Below, one piece after another: positions 9,901-17,588 of a stretch of DNA of 64,000 nt. The notes under the pieces are model-generated. The model did no database searches, had not been told where the DNA came from, and saw only the letters and a list, made by a program, of their open reading frames with translations. This DNA is from Micromonospora peucetia (GTDB lineage Bacteria; Actinomycetota; Actinomycetes; Mycobacteriales; Micromonosporaceae). How positions within the stretch are numbered: the first letter of the stretch is position 1; each line of letters begins with the position of its first letter. The position numbers and the translations under genes were made by a program. The stretch spans positions 3,162,001-3,226,000 of the forward strand of contig NZ_FMIC01000002.1 in assembly GCF_900091625.1 (NCBI RefSeq), in the 5' to 3' direction.

Positions 9901-10808
9901 CCGGCCTGGCGTTCGTCGCGCCGCTGGCCGGCGGGCTGCCGCTGCGGACGGCAGCGTTCAGCGTGCTCGCCGTCGCCGTGCTCACCCTGGCCGCCGCAGC
10001 GGTGCCCGGCGGCCCCCGGGCGCCCGCCGGGCCGCCTCCTGTCGGCGTGGCGACGCCTGTTCCGGTGGGCGCGACGCTGCCTCCGGTTGACGCGATGCCT
10101 GTTCCGGTGGGTGTGGCGTCGGCTGCTCCGGCCCGCCCGGGACGGGGCACGGCGGCGGCGCTGGACGCGGCAGCCCAGGCGGTGGCGCTGGTCGCGCTGC
10201 TGCTCGCGGTGGGCTCGCTCCGCCATGCCGCGGCGGTCTGCGTGCTGTGGGGCGCCGCCGTCGCGCTACGGGTGCTGCGCCGGGGCGAGCCGGCGGGCCG
10301 GCGGTGGGCCTTCGCGGGCATTGCCGGCGGCAGCGAACTGCTCGGCGGCTGGCTGTTGCTGGCCGCCGGGGACGTGGCGCTGCTGGAGGCGTACACGGTG
10401 CCGGTGGCGGCGTTGGCCCTCGTGACGGGCGTGGTGGCGCTGCGCACCCGGCCCGGGCTGACCAGTTGGCTGGCGCTCGGCCCGGGGCTCACGGCCGCGC
10501 TGCTGCCGAGCCTGGTGTCGGTGCTGGTGGCCCCGGACCCCCAGCCGTGGCGGCGGCTGCTGCTGGGTATCGCCGCGCTCGGCGCGGTGCTCGCCGGCGC
10601 GACCCGCCGCTGGCAGGCGCCGGTGCTGCTGGGCGGGGTGACCCTGGCGCTGCTCGCGCTGCACGAGCTGGTCCGTGGCTGGGACCTGCTGCCCCGGTGG
10701 GTCTTCCTGGCCGTCGGCGGGTTCGCGCTGATCGGGCTCGCCACCACCTACGAGCGGCGTCGCCGGGATCTGGCCCGGCTCCGGGCCGCCGTCGGCCGGA
10801 TGGGCTGA
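6903..10808 (+). CDS. Giant multipass membrane protein, SCO7613 C-terminal-domain type
   Basis: A 1301-residue protein. The N-terminus has a zinc-ribbon-like CPACG...CSGCG pair at about residues 8-26 and a short coiled-coil-like stretch at about 34-75. A Pro/Ala/Val-rich linker of repeated APVRPVP-like units follows (about 85-165), then more than 20 hydrophobic segments to the C-terminus. The topology resembles the Streptomyces SCO7613 family, large membrane proteins of unknown function. Two inserted Pro/Gly/Ala-rich loops (about 340-390 and 1035-1080) repeat the linker composition. The GTG is preceded by CATGAT and 6 nt, possibly a leaderless start. A terminator hairpin follows. Function unknown. 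Confidence 0.82.
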   Translation: MQNSGYPCPACGAPADLGSGCSGCGRPPYPAAAEVVRLDREIVALGGEVERARAAYQGLVGRLGAARQRRATLAAAVRTEFPVTRPAVPTAPAPVRPVPTAAPAPVRPVPAAMPVPARPVPPAMPVPARPAPTATPMPAWPGRGPVAPVPAPAGAGVGGAETSTRTVQGLLFVLGGLLLGTAAVVFTAVAWAAVGVAGRALILLAFTALALAAPLVAVRRGLRGTAETFAAVGLLLVLLDGYAAWSVGLAGVADWPATRYAALVGGASAAVAAGYARLSGLTVPWFAALVTAQPVLPLLAVDARPDAAGWAMVFLGVALFDLGVLVALRRQVCSVAGGVAPVGPAGAVAPVGPAAGAVMGAGPVAGAVTGGGRAAGAMAPAGGGTSMVPAPPGERPAVLAGRVLAWVGHAGALLVAACCAVVPLTVGQAAGIPVLAGVPMLLVALTLLGTALLTGGAVFRAVAAALVVPALAGAVIRPIAELGLSPLLTALVLVALAGAVRLLPAGWRTGPRAGALAVVGGTGQFAVLLAVALAGATAGRSLPPWRGAAAGPDLGQGWQLPVVIALTVAALGLLLPRAARPALAAIGVAAVVLAVPASWPSPWPAVMALDLVAAVGLLAVAVGRPGTRSWTALTAAVAGSVLLGHGLLVGLAAPAGAGAALAVVLVAGVAVAVVGRRGTAVQRGVAGVALAVVPLAVPAGAVVALIAGAPAWWQARAALAAVALLPVGLLAVRRHWPDLRVYASVGVAVAVAAVGLAPVVVPADEPVTLYAAVTVLLATLGGAARSDIALRVTGVGLLVVSVASAVPVALTALVAPYGGVSPWSGAPTVGADPGALPVGLALAVLAVAGVLAGLPDRGVVRTAPEQLGDVPRDPGTGVPAVGAGWWRPALVALPFAATALPVLLVAAGVPWPVLPVTTLFGGVAVVLVAALTAPRPLLAPVGVPVGLVLATSGLLGLLATRAGTIVGLGVLVVAATVVGVAARRADARLGGALVAVAAATGLAFVAPLAGGLPLRTAAFSVLAVAVLTLAAAAVPGGPRAPAGPPPVGVATPVPVGATLPPVDAMPVPVGVASAAPARPGRGTAAALDAAAQAVALVALLLAVGSLRHAAAVCVLWGAAVALRVLRRGEPAGRRWAFAGIAGGSELLGGWLLLAAGDVALLEAYTVPVAALALVTGVVALRTRPGLTSWLALGPGLTAALLPSLVSVLVAPDPQPWRRLLLGIAALGAVLAGATRRWQAPVLLGGVTLALLALHELVRGWDLLPRWVFLAVGGFALIGLATTYERRRRDLARLRAAVGRMG

Positions 10809-10826
10809 CCGGCGCTGCTCACGGGC

Positions 10827-10856
10827 GTCGGGGGTAGGGCTCGCCCTACCCCCGAC
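10827..10856 (+). terminator. Terminator hairpin after the giant membrane protein
   Basis: Perfect 14-bp inverted repeat, 10827-10840 with 10843-10856, 18 nt after the stop. It is strong and GC-rich without a T-tract. Confidence 0.7.
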
Positions 10857-10885
10857 CCGGGGGTGGGCAGGGTTACTCAGCGCAA

Positions 10886-10907
10886 CCGTTCACCGGAGAC
10901 TGAACGG
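10886..10907 (+). promoter_or_regulatory. Possible operator upstream of the desaturase gene
   Basis: CCGTTCA (10886-10892) and TGAACGG (10901-10907) form a perfect 7-bp inverted repeat with an 8-bp spacer, 51 bp before the desaturase start. Dyads with GTTCA/TGAAC half-sites suit TetR-type lipid regulators, but no regulator is encoded nearby. Confidence 0.4.
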
Positions 10908-10957
10908 CAGGGGCGCGCCGGCCGGCGCGGTTCCGGAATCGAGGAACGGGAGCCGCA

Positions 10958-12007
10958 ATGGTGCTCGGAGCGGTGACGGACCCGCCGGTACGGCGGGGCA
11001 GTGACTACGCGCAGTTGTCCCGGCGGATCAGTGGGGCGGGCCTGCTGGAGCGACGCCCGGGCCGGTACGTCACCCGGATCGTGCTCACGCTGGGCGTCTT
11101 CGCGGCGGGCTGGGTCGCGGTCGGGCTGGTCGGCGACTCGTGGGCGCAGCTCCTGGTGGCCGTCTTCCTGGCCGTCGCCACCACCCAGGTCGCGTTCCTC
11201 GGCCACGACGCCGGCCACCGGCAGATGTTCCGGCGGCGCGGGCCGAGCGAGGCGATCGGCCTGCTCACCGGCAACCTGGCGGTGGGGCTCAGCTACGGCT
11301 GGTGGGTCGACAAGCACAACCGGCACCACGCCAACCCCAACCACGAGGACGAGGACCCCGACGTCGGGGCGGGCGCGCTGGTCTGGACGTACGAGCAGGC
11401 CGCCGCGACGCGCGGGCTCGGCCGCCGGCTGGCCCGCCGGCAGGCGTGGCTGTTCTTCCCGATGCTGCTGCTGGAGGGGATCGCCCTGCACGTGGCGAGC
11501 GTGCGGGCGATCGTGGAGCGGGACTCCGGCGGGTTCCGCACCCCGATGCGGCACCGCGGGGTCGAGGCGCTGCTGCTGGTGCTGCACGCCGTGGGCTACC
11601 TCGGCGCGTTGCTGCTGGTGATGTCGCCGGTGAAGGCGCTGCTCTTCGTCGCCGTCCACCAGGGACTGTGGGGCTTCTACATGGGCTGTTCCTTCGCCCC
11701 GAACCACAAGGGCATGCCGATGCCCACCGCCGCCGACGACGACCTGGACTTCCTGCGCAAGCAGGTGCTCACCTCCCGCAACGTGCGGGGCAGCCGGTTT
11801 GTCGACGTCGCCCTGGGCGGGCTCAACTACCAGATCGAGCACCACCTGTTCCCGAACATGCCCAGGGCCAACCTGCGCCGGGCCCGGCCGATCGTCCGCG
11901 CCTACTGCGCCGAGCAGGGCGTCCCGTACGCCGAGACGGGGCTGGTCGAGTCGTACCGCCAGGCGCTGGCGCACCTGCACGAGGTGGGCCGGCCGCTGCG
12001 CGACTGA
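10958..12007 (+). CDS. Membrane fatty-acid desaturase (acyl-lipid or acyl-CoA)
   Basis: A 349-residue di-iron desaturase with all three histidine clusters: HDAGH at about residue 84, HNRHH at about 120 and QIEHH at about 293. Hydrophobic helices flank them at about 45-80, 165-190 and 200-235. It introduces double bonds into membrane acyl chains using reduced ferredoxin or a similar donor. The QxxHH third box is seen in front-end-type desaturases, but regiospecificity cannot be read from the sequence. The ATG follows GGGAGCCGCA. It is single, between its own possible operator and a strong terminator. Confidence 0.9.
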   Translation: MVLGAVTDPPVRRGSDYAQLSRRISGAGLLERRPGRYVTRIVLTLGVFAAGWVAVGLVGDSWAQLLVAVFLAVATTQVAFLGHDAGHRQMFRRRGPSEAIGLLTGNLAVGLSYGWWVDKHNRHHANPNHEDEDPDVGAGALVWTYEQAAATRGLGRRLARRQAWLFFPMLLLEGIALHVASVRAIVERDSGGFRTPMRHRGVEALLLVLHAVGYLGALLLVMSPVKALLFVAVHQGLWGFYMGCSFAPNHKGMPMPTAADDDLDFLRKQVLTSRNVRGSRFVDVALGGLNYQIEHHLFPNMPRANLRRARPIVRAYCAEQGVPYAETGLVESYRQALAHLHEVGRPLRD

Positions 12008-12015
12008 GACGCGCG

Positions 12016-12049
12016 ACGGGGGCGGCGCCGACCGGCGCCGCCCCCGTTT
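12016..12049. terminator. Bidirectional terminator between desaturase and lipoprotein genes
   Basis: Perfect 14-bp stem, 12016-12029 with 12034-12047, GACC loop and a short TTT on the plus strand. It lies between convergent stops at 12007 and 12066. Confidence 0.8.
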
Positions 12050-12065
12050 CCGCGTGCGGCAGGGC

Positions 12066-12839
12066 TCAGGAGCCCAAGGACTCGATCAGCTCCTGCGGGG
12101 CCTCCTGCGTGTCGCTCGCGGGCGGCTTCTGCACGGTGACCGGGGCGCCGAAGTCCGAGTAGGTGGTGATCATCGTGCCGAGCGACTCGTGCAGCACCTG
12201 GGTGTCGATGGCGAACTCGACGAGCCGTCCCTGGTCGTCGACCCTGGCGGTGAACGGGACGGCCTTGGCCTTGTCGCCGAGGGCCTGGATGGACTTGTCC
12301 TCGGCCTTCGTGCGGGTGTAGTCGAGGATGCCGGAGTAGCTGCCCGGGCCGGTCTTCTCGACGTCCACCACGCTCTGGGTCATCTGCTTCGCGCCGCCCG
12401 GGTCGCCATCAGGCATCAGGTTGAGCTGGCCGCTCTTGCCGAGCTTGGTGGCGTCCATGTGCATCCACTTCTTCGGCATGCCCTCCATCCCGGTGATCTT
12501 CAGGTAGGCGTCGTTGCCGAGCATCAGGATCCGGAAGGTGCCCTCGGCGCCCATCTTCATCGTCATGTCGCCGGTCTTGGTGGCCGGGTCCATCGCACCG
12601 CTGCCGTTGACAACCGACGACTTGAGCTGCATCTTCACGCTCTGCTGGCTCAGCTTCTGCGCGGCGGCGGTCAGCTCGGCGCGGGCGTCGGAGGAGGCGC
12701 TGCTGGCCGGCGCCGCGCCGGTGGTGCCACCGTTGCCGCCCGGAGCGTCCGTGTCCCTCTCCGCGGCGCACCCGGTGAGACCGAGGGCGAGCGCGGCGAC
12801 GAGCGCGACCCCCGTGGTCGCCAGCCGTCGAGTGTTCAT
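12066..12839 (-). CDS. LppX/LprG-like lipoprotein
   Basis: A 257-residue secreted lipoprotein. The N-terminal signal ends in the lipobox LTGC with the lipidated Cys at residue 24. A Gly/Thr/Ala/Ser-rich linker follows (about 30-50), then a domain resembling LppX/LprAFG proteins, which form a cupped half-barrel thought to bind lipids in the cell envelope. The start is set by the signal peptide and by GAGGAG upstream. The cargo is unknown. It converges with the desaturase gene across a strong terminator; a functional link through lipids is only suggestive. Confidence 0.8.
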   Translation of the reverse strand: MNTRRLATTGVALVAALALGLTGCAAERDTDAPGGNGGTTGAAPASSASSDARAELTAAAQKLSQQSVKMQLKSSVVNGSGAMDPATKTGDMTMKMGAEGTFRILMLGNDAYLKITGMEGMPKKWMHMDATKLGKSGQLNLMPDGDPGGAKQMTQSVVDVEKTGPGSYSGILDYTRTKAEDKSIQALGDKAKAVPFTARVDDQGRLVEFAIDTQVLHESLGTMITTYSDFGAPVTVQKPPASDTQEAPQELIESLGS

Positions 12840-12926
12840 CGTGGAAGTCTCCTCACGCAGGGTGGGCCGGGGGCAACGCGGGGTCGCGGCCCCGGCCGGG
12901 CCACCGGTCAGCCTAACCCCGCCCGG

Positions 12927-12987
12927 CCACAGCCGCGCGTCTATGTCCTGGCGGCCCATGGGGCCGTCGCACGCCGCGCGGCTGTGG
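12927..12987. repeat. Large palindrome between divergent lipoprotein and phhB-like genes
   Basis: Perfect 13-bp arms CCACAGCCGCGCG (12927-12939) and their complement (12975-12987). The 35-bp centre holds a smaller palindrome around GGCCCATGGGGCC. It lies between divergent starts, so a cruciform or binding-site role is as likely as an RNA role. Confidence 0.7.
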
Positions 12988-13061
12988 CGGGCTGGCGCGG
13001 GGCGCTGCCGGGTCGGCCACCCCTCCCGCCGCTGCTTCGGCGTCGTCGTGGCCCGTCCCGG

Positions 13062-13073
13062 TAGGGTCTCCCC
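13062..13073 (+). promoter_or_regulatory. Leaderless promoter -10 of the pterin dehydratase gene
   Basis: TAGGGT at 13062-13067, then CTCCCC, then ATG at 13074. Six-nucleotide spacing and no Shine-Dalgarno indicate a leaderless transcript. Confidence 0.55.
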
Positions 13074-13367
13074 ATGGCAGACGTGCTCACCGCCGAGGCG
13101 GTGCGAGACGAGCTGGGTGGGCTGGCGGGATGGTCGGGAGACCCCGCCGGCATCACCCGCACCGTGGAGTTGGCCAGCTTCCCGGAGGCCGTCACGGTGG
13201 TCGACCGGGTCGCCGTGACGGCGGAGGAACTGGACCACCACCCCGACATCGACATCCGCTGGCGCACCCTGACCTTCCGCTGCGTCACGCACTCGGTGGG
13301 CGGGGTCACCCGGCGTGACGTCGAACTGGCCCGGCGGATTGACGAGATCGTGGGGAGCGTCCGATGA
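13074..13367 (+). CDS. Pterin-4a-carbinolamine dehydratase (PCD/DCoH)
   Basis: A complete 97-residue PCD, matching the usual family size. The active-site motif appears as ELDHHPDIDIRW (about residues 50-61), including the histidines that dehydrate 4a-hydroxytetrahydropterin. The enzyme recycles pterin cofactor in phenylalanine hydroxylation or prevents formation of dead-end pterins; no hydroxylase is nearby. Its stop overlaps the ATG of the FHA gene (ATGA at 13364-13367), so the pair is translationally coupled, probably from the leaderless promoter upstream. Confidence 0.9.
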   Translation: MADVLTAEAVRDELGGLAGWSGDPAGITRTVELASFPEAVTVVDRVAVTAEELDHHPDIDIRWRTLTFRCVTHSVGGVTRRDVELARRIDEIVGSVR

Positions 13368-14515
13368 GATTCGAGATCAGCAAGGTGCTGGACGCCATCG
13401 AGGGCCGGGTCAACACCGACCCGTCGCTGGCCCGGGCCGTCGTCGACCTGGCGGAGGTGATCCGCTATCAGGACCTCGACGGCGGCCGGCCGGCCAGCCT
13501 GCTCCGCCTCGGCATGGTGATCGACGCCCTCGCCCGGGAGATGGAGGAGGACAGCGTCCCGGTCTACGCGGTCGTCCATCGAGCCCTGCTCTCCGACGCC
13601 GACCTCACCTCCAACGAGCGCATGGTGGTCCGGCGTTGGGCCGACGACGGGCTGGTCGAGGTGCTCGACAACCCGGGCGACCGGATGCTGGAGGTGGCGG
13701 ACCTGCTCGGGCTGCCCGTGCTCACCCGGGTGCGGGCCGACGGCCTGCGCGGGCGCTACCCGTGGGTGGTCGAGCAGCCCGGTCGGGTGCTCGCCCCGGT
13801 GCCCGGCGCGGGCGGGCCGGCCTTCGTCGCCCATATCGGCGGCGGGCACACCCCGGTCGCCGGTGACCGGTCGCCGGCCGGCGTGAAGCTGCTCTCCCGG
13901 CAGTGGCGCTGCGCGGAGCCCGGTTGCGCGCTCTTCGGCGGGGGCGGGGGCGGCGGGGCCTTCGCCGACCTGTCCCGGGTGGTGGAGCGCAGCCCCGCCG
14001 TTCAGCCGCCGCCCACGCTGCGCGGCGGCGTGCCCACCTGTCCCCGGCACGGCACCCGGCTCGGCGACGCCGGTACGCGACCGCGCAGCGCCGTCCTCGC
14101 CGTCCGGGTGGGCGGGCTGGTCCGGCGCCGCTTCGTGCTCACCGAGGACCAGCCGGCGGTGGTGGGCCGCGCGCCCGACCAGACCGGCGGGATCACGCTC
14201 GGGCAGTGGCTCAACGACGAGGCGCGCCGCTGGATCAGCCGCAGCCATGTCCGGTTCGAGCTGCGGGTCGGCGAGGTGATCGTGACTGACGTGAGCACCA
14301 ACGGGTCGGGCATCCGGCCGGGCGGGTCGATGGCGGAGGCCGACCGCGTCCCGCTGGCGCCGCAGCAGTCGCGGGTGCTGGCCGAGGGGGACATGCTGGA
14401 GCTCTACCCCGGGGTGCAGATCGGCCGGCCCGGCGAACTGCCCGCCGGCGCCTCCTACACGCCGACCTCGGTGATGGCCGAGGCCCCCACGATGGCGATG
14501 CGCCTGCCCCGCTGA
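13364..14515 (+). CDS. FHA-domain protein with N-terminal conserved region
   Basis: A 383-residue protein. A classical FHA phosphothreonine-binding domain lies at about residues 255-350, with GRAP, the SRSHVRFEL core (Ser and His binding residues) and DVSTNGSGI. The N-terminal 150 residues are a helical conserved region I cannot name. The middle has Cys/His pairs (CAEPGC at about 182-187, CPRH at about 225) that may hold zinc. FHA domains read Ser/Thr kinase phosphorylation, so the PknB-like kinase 9 kb away is a conceivable partner. Overlap with the pterin dehydratase is conserved-looking but unexplained functionally. Confidence 0.8.
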   Translation: MRFEISKVLDAIEGRVNTDPSLARAVVDLAEVIRYQDLDGGRPASLLRLGMVIDALAREMEEDSVPVYAVVHRALLSDADLTSNERMVVRRWADDGLVEVLDNPGDRMLEVADLLGLPVLTRVRADGLRGRYPWVVEQPGRVLAPVPGAGGPAFVAHIGGGHTPVAGDRSPAGVKLLSRQWRCAEPGCALFGGGGGGGAFADLSRVVERSPAVQPPPTLRGGVPTCPRHGTRLGDAGTRPRSAVLAVRVGGLVRRRFVLTEDQPAVVGRAPDQTGGITLGQWLNDEARRWISRSHVRFELRVGEVIVTDVSTNGSGIRPGGSMAEADRVPLAPQQSRVLAEGDMLELYPGVQIGRPGELPAGASYTPTSVMAEAPTMAMRLPR

Positions 14516-14532
14516 ACTGCCGGGAAGACGAC

Positions 14533-14566
14533 GGCGGGCGCCGGGACCGTGGTCCCGACGCCCGCC
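14533..14566. terminator. Bidirectional terminator between FHA gene and rocD
   Basis: 16-bp arms, 14533-14548 with 14551-14566, one wobble mismatch, flanked by an outer ACGAC/TCGT pairing. It sits between convergent stops at 14515 and 14582. Confidence 0.75.
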
Positions 14567-14581
14567 TCTGTCGTACGGGGC

Positions 14582-15796
14582 TCAGCCGGCCAGCACGGCG
14601 GCGAGCTGGGCGACCGCGTGGTCGATCTCCTCTTCGGTGATCACCAGTGGTGGGGCGAGCCGGATGGTGGCGCCGTGGGTGTCCTTGGCGAGCACCCCGC
14701 GCTCGGCCAGCCGCTCGCACGCCTCCCGGCCGCTCATCAGCGTCGGGTCGATGTCGAGGCCGGCCCACAGGCCCCGGCCCCGCACCGCGACGAGGCCCCT
14801 GCCGACCAGCGACCGCAGACCGGCGTGCAGCCGGGCGCCCAGCTCGACCGAGCGGCGCTGGAACTCGCCGGTGGCCAGCAGCCGGACCACCTCGGTCGCG
14901 ACGGCGCAGGCCAGCGGGTTGCCACCGAAGGTGGAGCCGTGCTGGCCGGGCCTGAGCACGCCGAGCACGTCGGTGTTCGCGGCCACTGCGGAGACCGGCA
15001 CGATGCCGCCGCCGAGCGCCTTGCCCAGCAGGTACATGTCGGGCGTGACGCCCTCGTGGTCGCAGGCGAAGGTGTCCCCGGTCCGGCCCAGACCGGACTG
15101 GATCTCGTCGGCGATGAGGAGCACGTTCTGCTCCGTGCAGACCCGGCGTACGCCCGGCAGGTAGCCTTCCGGCGGCACGACGACGCCCTGCTCGCCCTGG
15201 ATCGGCTCGATCAGGACCGCGACGGTGTTCTCGTCGATCGCGGCGGTCAGCGCGGCCAGGTCGCCGTAGGGGACGACCGTGAACCCCGGGGTGTACGGCC
15301 CGAAGTCGGCCCGCGCGTCCTCATCCGTGGAGAAGCTGACGATGGTGGTCGTCCGGCCGTGGAAGTTTCCCTCGGCCACCACGATGTTGGCCTGCCCCGG
15401 CGTGACGCCCTTGACCTGGTAGCCCCACTTGCGGGCGACCTTGATGCCGGTCTCCACCGCCTCGGCGCCGGTGTTCATCGGCAGCACGAGGTCCTTGCCG
15501 CACAGCTCGGCCAGCTCCCGGCAGAAGTCGGCGAACTGGTCGTGGTTGAACGCCCGGCTGGTGAGGGTCAGCCGGTCGAGTTGGGCGTGCGCTGCCGCGA
15601 TCAGCGTCGGGTGCCGGTGGCCGAAGTTCAGTGCCGAGTAGCCGGCCAGGCAGTCGAGGTAGCGGCGGCCGTCCACGTCGGTCAGCCAGGAACCCTCGGC
15701 GGAGGAGATGACCACCGGCAGCGGGTGGTAGTTGTGCGCGGTCCACCGCTCCGCGTCGCGGATCGCCTCTGGCGTCCGCAGCATGTCGTCGATCAC
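14582..15796 (-). CDS. rocD: Ornithine aminotransferase (ornithine--oxo-acid transaminase)
   Basis: A 404-residue class-III PLP aminotransferase, the usual length for ornithine aminotransferase. It has NTGAEAVETGIKVARKW near residue 105, the DEIQSGLGRTG motif that positions PLP, the Schiff-base Lys in LLGKALGGG, and STFGGNPLA. It converts ornithine and 2-oxoglutarate to glutamate semialdehyde and glutamate in arginine catabolism. GTG 15796 overlaps the TGA of ddaH (GTGA), so the two are coupled; ATG 15784 is an alternative start. Pairing with ddaH supports the ornithine assignment over acetylornithine aminotransferase. Confidence 0.9.
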   Translation of the reverse strand: MIDDMLRTPEAIRDAERWTAHNYHPLPVVISSAEGSWLTDVDGRRYLDCLAGYSALNFGHRHPTLIAAAHAQLDRLTLTSRAFNHDQFADFCRELAELCGKDLVLPMNTGAEAVETGIKVARKWGYQVKGVTPGQANIVVAEGNFHGRTTTIVSFSTDEDARADFGPYTPGFTVVPYGDLAALTAAIDENTVAVLIEPIQGEQGVVVPPEGYLPGVRRVCTEQNVLLIADEIQSGLGRTGDTFACDHEGVTPDMYLLGKALGGGIVPVSAVAANTDVLGVLRPGQHGSTFGGNPLACAVATEVVRLLATGEFQRRSVELGARLHAGLRSLVGRGLVAVRGRGLWAGLDIDPTLMSGREACERLAERGVLAKDTHGATIRLAPPLVITEEEIDHAVAQLAAVLAG

Positions 15797-16614
15797 TTGC
15801 TCGCCTTTCCCTGACGGAGTCGCAACGTGCAGCACTTCGGCCCGCCGCCGGCCTTGCGCAGCTCGGACAGGTCGACACCGATCGTCTCGTAGCCCCGGTC
15901 GCGCAGCTTCGCGGCGAGGCCGGTGGCCTGCGCCGGCAGCACCACGTGCCGGCCGTCGCTGACCGCGTTCAGCCCGAAGACCTCGGCGTCGGCCAGGGTG
16001 GCGTGCACGGCGTCGGGGAAGAGCCGGCGCAGCACGGCCCGGCTGCCGGGCGAGAACGCCTCCGGCAGGTATGCCACCGTCCGCTCGTCGAGCACGGTGA
16101 GCGCGGTGTCCAGGTGGTAGAAGCGCGGGTCGACCAGCTGCATGGTGACCACCGGGTAGCCGAAGACCTCCTGGAGCTGCGCGTGCGAGGCGTGCGCGGT
16201 GCGGAAGCCGGTGCCGGCCAGCAGGAAGTCGCCGGCCAGCAGGATGTCGCCCTCGCCCTCGTTGACGTGCTTCGGGTCGTGCATCTCGAAGCCGGCGGCC
16301 TCGAACCAGGCGTGGTAGGCGGGGGCCTCGTCGGCGCGCTGTGGGTCGCGGAACTGCACGGCCATCGCCTTGCCGTCGATCACCGTGCCGCCGTTGGCGG
16401 CGAACACCATGTCGGGCAGACCGGGCACCGGAGCGATCTCCTCGACGGTGTGGCCCAGGTCCCGGTAGGTCTGGCGCAGCTGCTCCCACTGCCGGACGGC
16501 GCGGTCGGCGTCGACCGGCGCGGTCGGGTCCATCCACGGGTTGATCGCGTAGTCCACGGCGAAGTACGTCGGCCGGCACATCAGAAAGTGCTGGCTGGTG
16601 GCGTCCATCGTCAT
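15793..16614 (-). CDS. ddaH: Dimethylarginine dimethylaminohydrolase-like amidinotransferase-fold hydrolase
   Basis: A 273-residue member of the pentein (guanidino-modifying) superfamily. It shows the catalytic His in FYHLDTAL (about residue 172) and the nucleophilic Cys near the C-terminus in GGPKCCTLRL. Family enzymes hydrolyse (methyl)arginine to citrulline, or arginine-like substrates to ornithine. Coupling with rocD suggests a catabolic route from an arginine derivative to glutamate. The start at 16614 follows AGGAC; ATG 16608 is also possible, and 16650 is less likely. Exact substrate is uncertain. Confidence 0.85.
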   Translation of the reverse strand: MTMDATSQHFLMCRPTYFAVDYAINPWMDPTAPVDADRAVRQWEQLRQTYRDLGHTVEEIAPVPGLPDMVFAANGGTVIDGKAMAVQFRDPQRADEAPAYHAWFEAAGFEMHDPKHVNEGEGDILLAGDFLLAGTGFRTAHASHAQLQEVFGYPVVTMQLVDPRFYHLDTALTVLDERTVAYLPEAFSPGSRAVLRRLFPDAVHATLADAEVFGLNAVSDGRHVVLPAQATGLAAKLRDRGYETIGVDLSELRKAGGGPKCCTLRLRQGKASK

Positions 16615-16721
16615 CTGTCCTGCTCCCAGGGTCGGGCGCGCCCCGGCCACCTTCGGCCCACGGAGCTGGCGCCGTTGCTCAACGCTATGCGGCCCGGGGT
16701 GGCGTTATCCACCGGTGAGGC

Positions 16722-16779
16722 TTGCGTGGAATGGCCGATCATTGCGTATGTGGGGCAGCCTAGGAGCGATTTGTTGCGT
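16722..16779 (-). promoter_or_regulatory. Three direct TTGCGT repeats upstream of ddaH-rocD
   Basis: TTGCGT occurs at 16722-16727, 16742-16747 and 16774-16779, with start-to-start spacings of 20 and 32 bp (about two and three helical turns). The stretch is less GC-rich than its surroundings. Lrp/AsnC-type regulators often govern rocD in actinomycetes, but none is encoded here. Candidate control region only. Confidence 0.35.
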
Positions 16780-16847
16780 CGTGACGCCCCGGTGGCCAAG
16801 CTGCTCCACCGGAACGTCCGACGCGGGATTCACCCCGTTCGCTGCCG

Positions 16848-17486
16848 TCAGCCCTGTTCCACGCCGAGATGGACCTGCCGGTGCCGGGGCGTCTCGATCT
16901 CGTCCAGCAGCGCGACGGCGAAGTCGGCGTACGAGATCCGGCTCGCCGCGTCGGCCGCCGCCTGCCGGTAGCGGCCGGTGCCGGTGCCGGCGTGGTCGAA
17001 GTCACCGGCCGGGCTGAGCACCAGCCAGTCGAGTTCCGGCCCGGCGTGGCGCAGCATCTCCGCCCCGGCGGCGTGGCCCAGGTAGAAGGAGCGGTACTCC
17101 TGTGGGTAACCCGCCGTGTCCATCAGCAGGTCTCCGCCAGCGGTCGGCAGCACCGAGGCCAGCCCGACGACCAGCAGCCGGCCGACCCCGGCCGACGCCA
17201 GCCCGGTGGTCAGCGCCCGGGCGGCGGCGGGGAAGAAGACGTCCGGCGGCGCGGTCAGGTCGGCGGCGGCGTGGATCGCGGCGTCGTGCCCGACGGCCAG
17301 TACGCCGACGCGGTCGGCGTCGGTGACGTCTCCGCTGGTCACCCGCACGGCGTCGGTCGAGGCCAGATCGGGATGCCGAGCCGGGTCCCGGACGACCGCG
17401 GTGACCTGGTGGCCCCGGCCCTGTGCCTCCCGTACCGCCGCCCGACCGGCCCGCCCGCCGGCCCCGAAGACAATGATCCTGCCCAT
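16848..17486 (-). CDS. NmrA/NAD(P)H-binding-like reductase
   Basis: A 212-residue atypical short-chain dehydrogenase. The Rossmann glycine motif GAGGRAGRA lies at residues 7-15, followed by a VVRDP turn, as in NAD(P)H-binding and NmrA-like quinone reductases. Such proteins reduce quinones or sense NAD(P) state. The ATG at 17486 is preferred over 17501 because GAGGGGT precedes it. It is divergent from an HxlR regulator 103 bp away, a common arrangement in which the HxlR protein controls the reductase in response to electrophiles or disulfide stress. Confidence 0.82.
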   Translation of the reverse strand: MGRIIVFGAGGRAGRAAVREAQGRGHQVTAVVRDPARHPDLASTDAVRVTSGDVTDADRVGVLAVGHDAAIHAAADLTAPPDVFFPAAARALTTGLASAGVGRLLVVGLASVLPTAGGDLLMDTAGYPQEYRSFYLGHAAGAEMLRHAGPELDWLVLSPAGDFDHAGTGTGRYRQAAADAASRISYADFAVALLDEIETPRHRQVHLGVEQG

Positions 17487-17557
17487 CGCCGTACCCCTCA
17501 CGTTCGTCGTTCCGGCCAGTCGCCGGAATCGGGACGGACGCTATTCGGCACGGTGGT

Positions 17558-17588
17558 TACCAACCGGATACCAACTACTGTGGCGGGC
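17558..17588 (+). promoter_or_regulatory. Candidate HxlR operator and leaderless -10 in the divergent region
   Basis: TACCAAC is repeated at 17558-17564 and 17569-17575, an 11-bp period of one helical turn. It is followed at once by TACTGT (17576-17581) and 7 nt before the ATG at 17589. Repeats abutting the -10 are well placed for autoregulation by the adjacent HxlR protein. Confidence 0.5.
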
